This document shows, piece by piece, positions 59,701 through 64,000 of a stretch of 64,000 nucleotides of DNA; the stretch's first letter is position 1, and every line of letters starts with the position of its first letter. The notes below the pieces were generated by a model. It was not told where the DNA came from. It saw nothing but the letters and a program-made list of their open reading frames with translations, and searched no databases. Position numbers and translations under genes: made by a program. This DNA comes from Setaria digitata (taxonomy: Eukaryota > Nematoda > Chromadorea > Rhabditida > Setariidae), in contig RCAB01000043.1 in assembly GCA_003640385.1 (NCBI GenBank), positions 124,001 to 188,000 on the forward strand, in the 5' to 3' direction.

Positions 59701-62700
59701 TTACCAGTAACATATTAAAGCTAAACAAAAAGAAAAAAATCATCTAGATTATAATGCAGAGCAGCAGAAACTGCGCTACAGTGATGGAATAAAGGAACAG
59801 AAAAATAACCTGATCAGGTGCTTTAAAACGTAATGCTGTTCATAAACGAAAAAAAAATGAAGCGAAACTAAGTAAACCGACATACTAAACACTAAATCAA
59901 GCGACATTACCTGATCACTAAGTAATGGTTTTTCAGTGAAAGGATTATTTTCTATTGTAGTTACTGTAAGTAAACCAAGATCTGCAATCAAATTTTTCTT
60001 TTTCTCGCCAAATATTCCATTTTCTGAAATAACGACTGTCAACGGTGCTATTCGTATATCAAGCATCAATTTCGTTCTAGTGTCCACAACGTGAGCTAAT
60101 CCTGTGAGTGATCGTGATTTAACATCTTCGTAACGTGCCATTGCTGCTGCTGTTAATCTAAAAAAGAAATATCGTAATACTATGAATACAGGTCAGCAAT
60201 CTTCAGTTATCCTTCCATTAATAAATGTTTTATTGAACCAATCATACTTTAATAAAAACTTACTGGTTTAATCGCACACTTTCTGGAGGTCGCAATGCTT
60301 CGATGACAGTATTAATAGCTGGTGCATGGTATTTCATAACTGTTGGTGCTAAAGCTACTTTGAGATACTGATCATATCCAGCTTTATCACGATCCAAAGG
60401 ATTAGTATCGACAAGGACCGTTAACCAATTAACAGATTCATCCTGCATAAACAAAACCTGCTGCCCACAGCCATCCATTCCCACCATTTTTATGCCACTC
60501 CTGAGTCTGCAAAACAAAAATCTTTTGGTAAAATATGAAATTTAATAGCTTCCTTTCCTTTTCCCTGCAATACTTAATCATTTACTTGACAGCTTGTGCT
60601 GATGCACGATGTTCTATTCTGGTGGTAATTACGGATAACTTCAAAGTTAAAGCATCTTCAATCACAATCATAAGTAAATTCAAATTAGCGATGACAATAT
60701 TTTCCACAAAATGCTTCGGATAATCTGTCGGCGGAGTATTTTCCTGAAATGATAGAGAAAAAGTTTATATCACGAGTATTCTAATTTCTTCTTCCTCCAC
60801 TTCCAAGTCTCAAAAATTGAAATTCAAAACTATTAGTAACCTGATAATCAATGGCGTCAAACAATTTGGCTTTCTCTTCTGCAGTCAAAGCCTCTTCAAA
60901 CTTTGTCATAATATCGCCCGATGATAACGCTGTACTTCCTCCCTTTCCTTTCGCATCTCCGCCACCATTCCACCTGAACACATCACTTGAAACTTATCCT
61001 TTTTTGGAAATGTTCTTATTTTTCCTTTCAACTGAAGTTAGGAAACTTTCCAAATGTTCAAACTTCTTAAAAATAAAGGAAAAAAGAGAACTCCTTTGAA
61101 ATTAGAACACAGACAAAATTTTCATTGGAAAATTCAGACAAATATATATCTTACCAGCTTTTAGCCCAACCTATCCATCCTTGTGGTTGATCTTCCAGCC
61201 TTTTCAAGCCGCGCCTATCAATTTCCATGTCAGCTTGCTGTCGAGCGACATTCAAATTAAACACATCAAGATGCATTTCCGCTACCTAAAGTTACTCAGC
61301 AACATATCTAAAGAATTACTATTGAGGAAACGAGAGATAAAAACTCTAAATGGAGCAAAAGTTATAATCTCAAAATCCATGAGAGTCGATATTGACAGAG
61401 TGGAATATAATCTTATTTTGACTCGTCATCATCACAAGAAATAATACTTTCTAATTCTATAAATTTAATCGCACTACCAGAAGTAATGAAATGTTACCAT
61501 TAAAAAGTTATTCGTTCTGCATTTCTCTGTCAGTGTGAAATGAGAAGTGATAAATAATCAAAATTCAACGGATAAGTGTTTCTAAATTTTAAATGTACAA
61601 GGTATATATGTGAAAAAAAATTTCATTTCAGGCAAACGCAACTATAATAAATAAAATTAGAACAAATAATAACGGAACTGAAAAGACTTCATGGTAATGA
61701 CTCTGAAAACATGTGTTCGCGATTTCTGGTTATTATTTCCTCATTTTCAACTTACCTGAATAATATTCTGGTCCTTGCTGCTAAGGGTCTTCTCAGTTTG
61801 TTTCCTTAGCCAAGCGTCTTTATAATCTCTTAACGATTTACGATGTTTTTTCATTTTCTCCCAATTCCAGTTATTTCTACGTCTTCTAACGCTCTCCTCA
61901 ACAATGGCATTGTACGCAAAATGCCACCTGAATAAATGTGTCAAATCAACAGCACAGTTGTTTGGGGAGTAAATCGAAATCATAATCAATTAAGCAATTC
62001 TTCACTTTGTGTATATAAACGAATCCATTCAAATAAATTTGAGAAATTACCATTCTTTGTAATGGCCTTTGTAGTCATTCAAATTCGGACGATATTTCAG
62101 ATACTGCGCAGCTGTCCTAAATCTTTCCTGTGCTTCTAGCAATAATAGTAGATCTTGATACTGAAATTTACAAAATGCAATTGCCAGTACGTCCAAATCC
62201 AGAATGAGTTTGATTTTCGGTATCTTCCAGTTCGAACCGTCAGCTTCAGGTTTCTGGTTTAGAGCAAGTTTAGCTTGTAAGTTAATTGGTTCCAGCACTG
62301 CAAGTGTAACTGATAATAATGCCAAATAATTTCGCTAAGAAACCCTGTGAAAATTTCTAAGAAAATTACTAGAAAAATCCAAATCACTTCCTAGACATGT
62401 AAAACGGATATAAATTAAAGACATAACGTGCACAAGAAGAAGTAAGCATTTCTATAGACTAAATTCAAAAAATCAGCAACAGCGGAAAGAAGTTACGAAA
62501 AAAAAAAATTGCTAACATTCATTTTAAAACTAGACTTTCCTAGAAAAAAAAAACTTCGTAAAAAAATTCTCCAAGCTCGTGCCGGATTTTCTTACAACTT
62601 TTCAATGTCAGACCTTATTTTGAAACTATGTCTTCATAAAAAAATAAAATAAAAAAGAAAAGAAACTTGCATAGAAGACTTACAATACTTGTAACCAATT

Positions 62701-63821
62701 GGCTTTTTCTTCCCAATGACAATAGCGTCATTCATTGCTTGTAGAGCAGCAGCATTGTCACTCAAATCAGATATTAATTTAGAATCAGAATTCCAATAAA
62801 CTGCAAGATTTTTTAGTGATACTAATTTGTAGACAATTTTTATAACTTCCTTGTGTATCGTTTCATTCCAATCTTCATCGGTGGTCTGCAAATTGCTTTC
62901 CATACTTTCCATATACTAAAGTAACTATAACAACACAGTACATAGCTTAGTTTCAATCTGAGACTCACTTTCAGCATACAATAAGCATTAATACTACCCC
63001 CTTGGAACAAAAAAGCTTAGCTCAGATTTACTACGAAAGACAACATGAATTTTACAAAATCCCTCATTTGTCTGTTGATTTTTATAAAAACCTTACTGAC
63101 ATTTTTAAAAATTCGTCAGATAAAAAAAACTGCATGAAGGAGAACAAAAACATTCTCAACACATTCAAGTCTCAAATTGGAAAATTCTTTTACTAGCTTA
63201 TCACTGCTCATTTTGGAGCAGGTTATAATTTAGGCTTACAAATCTATCTGGAAAAAAAACAAAAACCTTCACCTTGAAATCGATCGCTTCAAGAGTGGCA
63301 CCAACGACAAATGGACGATTACGATTTGAATATTTATCTTCGTAACGAATGTGTATATCACGAATAGTCACTTGTAAGTTTTTAATTACTGTAGCAATGA
63401 ATTTTTCCGCGAATGTATCCGGAACGAGGTCCGGTGACTCTAGAAGGTTAAAAAAAAACAAATACTTTGAAGTTCCAAATCAAAATTACTAGTATAATCT
63501 AGGACACCTTGTTTAGCACATTATACTTTTCTGCAGTAAGCTAATGTGATTATGTGATTTATATTTCGGATTAATCGTGAGTGATGCTTTAGCAATTAAT
63601 AACAGAAAATGGACATAAAAAATATACAGTGAAGCTCAATTTTGCAAACAGAACTTCCGAATTTGTAAAAATGAATGAAGGAGTCCGAAATTCACTTCTT
63701 TTCCTCTTTCTGTTCTCTTCAAGTCGTGCAAGTGCTTTGTCCTTCTCTTCTTTTTCATGTTTTTTTGCTTTTTCTTCATTGTATACAACACCTTTATTCG
63801 GAACAACAATCAAATTCAACC
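39237..63821 (-). CDS. vps-13: VPS13A/C-type bridge-like lipid-transfer protein, 5' end outside window
   Basis: Bulk lipid-transfer protein of membrane contact sites (ER with mitochondria, lipid droplets or endosomes). A long hydrophobic groove built of chorein/RBG units moves phospholipids, and C-terminal domains bind adaptors and lipid droplets. Sixty exons were assembled with matching phases (listed in the segment entries): 9,431 coding bases, 3,142 residues and a TAA stop. The first visible exon starts inside the chorein region at [11 protein letters not shown], so about 100 N-terminal residues lie beyond 64,000. The total of about 3.2 thousand residues fits VPS13A and VPS13C. Six VAB repeats, the ATG2-like C-terminal helices and the C-terminal PH-like domain are all present. 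VPS13B and VPS13D are less likely: there is no UBA domain, and collinearity with VPS13A is close throughout. No frameshift or stop interrupts it. Odd points: one GC-AG intron, one 27-nt microexon, and a partial duplicate of an exon inside an intron. Confidence 0.96.
42608..45182 (-). other. vps-13: vps-13 segment 6: region between VAB and C-terminal helices (residues 2452-2789)
   Basis: Exons 44953-45182, 44464-44602, 44257-44337, 43781-43877, 43428-43603, 43031-43150, 42608-42777. Landmarks in family order: [98 protein letters not shown] and [20 protein letters not shown]. The fifth exon uses a GTTAAC donor, the only in-phase choice I found; the alternatives break the frame with the next exon. 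Confidence 0.9.
45511..50560 (-). other. vps-13: vps-13 segment 5: VAB (SHR-BD) adaptor-binding domain
   Basis: Exons 50138-50296, 49897-50031, 49502-49662, 49192-49432, 48949-49020, 48704-48802, 48485-48586, 47635-47718, 46693-46947, 46274-46405, 45830-45962, 45511-45689, beginning in the tail of 50507-50773. The VPS13 adaptor-binding domain consists of six modules, each with an invariant Asn. All six can be read here: [56 protein letters not shown] and [12 protein letters not shown]. In the family, the domain binds Pro-x-Pro adaptors on target membranes. The intron after the exon 48,704-48,802 has a GC donor. Confidence 0.92.
48587..48703 (-). other. GC-AG intron of vps-13
   Basis: On the minus strand the donor reads GTTCTG|GCAAGT and the acceptor reads TTTAAG|AATCTT. 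Joining them keeps phase 0 and gives [21 protein letters not shown] alternative six bases upstream (AAA|GTTCTG) also keeps phase but is a much poorer donor, so GC-AG is preferred, not proven. Confidence 0.7.
50507..53052 (-). other. vps-13: vps-13 segment 4: end of the groove (residues 1514-1867)
   Basis: Exons 52931-53052, 52646-52741, 52321-52479, 51968-52135, 51417-51566, 51176-51274, 50507-50773. Landmarks: [97 protein letters not shown] (matching the family NxxxxxWEPLxEP signature) and [20 protein letters not shown]. The last exon also holds the first VAB repeat. No extra exon was needed between 51,176 and 50,773; candidate ORFs there are out of phase. Confidence 0.9.
53601..53942. repeat. 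AT-rich inverted-repeat block in a vps-13 intron
   Basis: Three dyads sit together. A near-perfect palindrome at 53,601-53,638 has arms starting AACATAACTATATA. A short perfect one at 53,761-53,794 has arms starting GATATTACTATA. A longer pair of 29-bp arms at 53,719-53,747 and 53,914-53,942 has ends TGTGGATTAATTACAAACAA on the left and its complement on the right. The last pair encloses 166 bases and looks like the terminal inverted repeats of a small non-autonomous element, but I see no target-site duplication or second copy in the window. (TA)n runs surround the block. Confidence 0.85.
57296..57409. repeat. 54-bp direct duplication flanking a single N (assembly join)
   Basis: 57,296-57,349 and 57,356-57,409 are identical and are separated by N plus GTAAG. 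It lies in a vps-13 intron (57,098-57,520). As at 37.9 kb, a lone N beside a short perfect duplication indicates two overlapping contig ends placed side by side. The true intron is probably about 60 bases shorter. Confidence 0.85.
58563..58690. repeat. Duplicated segment, copy 1 (in functional exon and its intron)
   Basis: A 128-bp block covering the first 90 bases of the vps-13 exon 58,479-58,652 plus 38 bases of the preceding intron. It matches copy 2 (59,170-59,297) without gaps, with seven substitutions. All seven lie in the exonic part, and the intronic 38 bases, with the acceptor, are identical. Confidence 0.95.
59170..59297 (-). pseudogene. Partial duplicate of a vps-13 exon inside an upstream intron
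   Basis: Ungapped copy of 58,563-58,690, placed 607 bases upstream in the gene, within the intron 58,934-59,314. It keeps the acceptor (TTTTTTTCTTAG) and an open frame equivalent to the original, with five residue changes from six base changes and one silent change. The original donor was not copied; GTGGGT just after the homology could serve as a weak donor. Splicing it after the preceding exon (which ends with two bases of a codon) would shift the frame and reach TAA within about 18 codons, so it cannot be a simple alternative exon. It is a relic or a poison exon. Confidence 0.9.
60841..63821 (-). other. vps-13: vps-13 segment 1: chorein region (visible residues 1-402)
   Basis: Exons 63696-63821, 63273-63439, 62684-62915, 62051-62297, 61756-61927, 61155-61285, 60841-60973. 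Landmarks that align with VPS13A in order: [15 protein letters not shown], then a charged [15 protein letters not shown] helix, [107 protein letters not shown] and [16 protein letters not shown]. This is the N-terminal opening of the lipid groove, which in the family faces the ER donor membrane. The sequence 63,822-64,000 appears intronic: I could not fit an exon with the needed phase. Confidence 0.93.
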
Positions 63822-64000
63822 CTACAAAAAGAAAAAATTTTAGACGCACTAACGAGGGAAAGCAGAATAGAGATTATTTGAAAAATTTATTTTCCCGTTA
63901 GCTTCGCTTTCTTCGTCATTGTTATTTATTGTGGCTACATTTACATAATGATCAGCATCACGATTGAAGCTGAGTGGGATTATACTACACAAGTATATTA
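63822..64000 (-). other. Window edge, probable vps-13 intron
   Basis: The acceptor TTTTTGTAG at 63,822-63,830 precedes the first visible vps-13 exon, which needs one base of a codon from an upstream exon. A stop-free stretch exists in the minus strand here, but it does not resemble the VPS13 N-terminus, so I leave it as intron. Confidence 0.6.

Larger units (their letters stand above)
57817..60743 (-). other. vps-13: vps-13 segment 2: groove body (residues 403-902)
   Basis: Exons 60586-60743, 60264-60506, 59911-60157, 59315-59520, 58789-58933, 58479-58652, 58075-58305, 57817-57912. Landmarks: [59 protein letters not shown] followed by [15 protein letters not shown], then [15 protein letters not shown] and [17 protein letters not shown]. 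In human VPS13A/C the stretch after SIPxP carries the FFAT motif that binds VAP. Here only KEIDALG occupies that position and it is not a convincing FFAT. The intron between the fourth and fifth exons contains a partial copy of the sixth exon. Confidence 0.92.

Noticed and set aside
63842..64000. Stop-free minus-strand stretch as an extra vps-13 exon
   Set aside because: It shows no similarity to the expected chorein N-terminus just before GLNLIVVP. Its only donor would give an Arg in place of the expected Gly, so an intron is more likely.

Overview
The window looks like AT-rich, intron-rich invertebrate nuclear DNA, most likely from a nematode. A filarial or other spirurid worm would fit, but I infer this and cannot prove it. 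Three protein-coding genes can be rebuilt exon by exon. In all three, introns are mostly about 50-600 bp, acceptors are T-rich, and the proteins have the sizes expected of nematode orthologues (the ligase is 789 residues). There are no bacterial-style genes, operons, CRISPR arrays, rRNAs or convincing tRNAs. Nearly every isolated ORF is a chance or antisense shadow.

Layout: (1) 1-19,802: about 20 kb without a recognisable gene. It contains one GC-richer island (about 7,300-8,750) with a 47-bp minisatellite. (2) 19,803-22,854, plus strand: a nine-exon DHHC palmitoyltransferase of the ZDHHC3/7 (GODZ) type, 290 residues. (3) 22,855-24,912: a tail-to-tail spacer with an (AAT)15 microsatellite. 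(4) 24,913-34,457, minus strand: a complete 15-exon WWP-1 (WWP1/ITCH/Su(dx) class) ubiquitin ligase with one C2, four WW and one HECT domain. (5) 34,458-39,236: a spacer with AT repeats and an assembly-join signature. (6) 39,237-63,821, running off the window end, minus strand: 60 exons of a VPS13A/C-type lipid-transfer protein. 3,142 residues are visible; only about the first 100 are missing. Every exon-exon phase in the three models was checked by length arithmetic and closes.

How they relate: the ligase and the DHHC enzyme act on membrane and trafficking proteins, and VPS13 moves lipids at membrane contact sites. I see no evidence of a shared operon; spacers of 2-5 kb argue against one. 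These look like ordinary neighbouring housekeeping genes.

The most interesting signals are structural. A partial duplication of a VPS13 exon keeps its reading frame, but including it would shift the frame (possible poison exon). Two introns are GC-AG. An intron splits the DHHC catalytic cysteine codon, and that intron carries a perfect 20-bp hairpin. A minisatellite repeats a consensus 5' splice site. The two single N bases each sit in or at the edge of a short direct duplication, which points to unmerged contig ends. I did not find a clearly new biological system.
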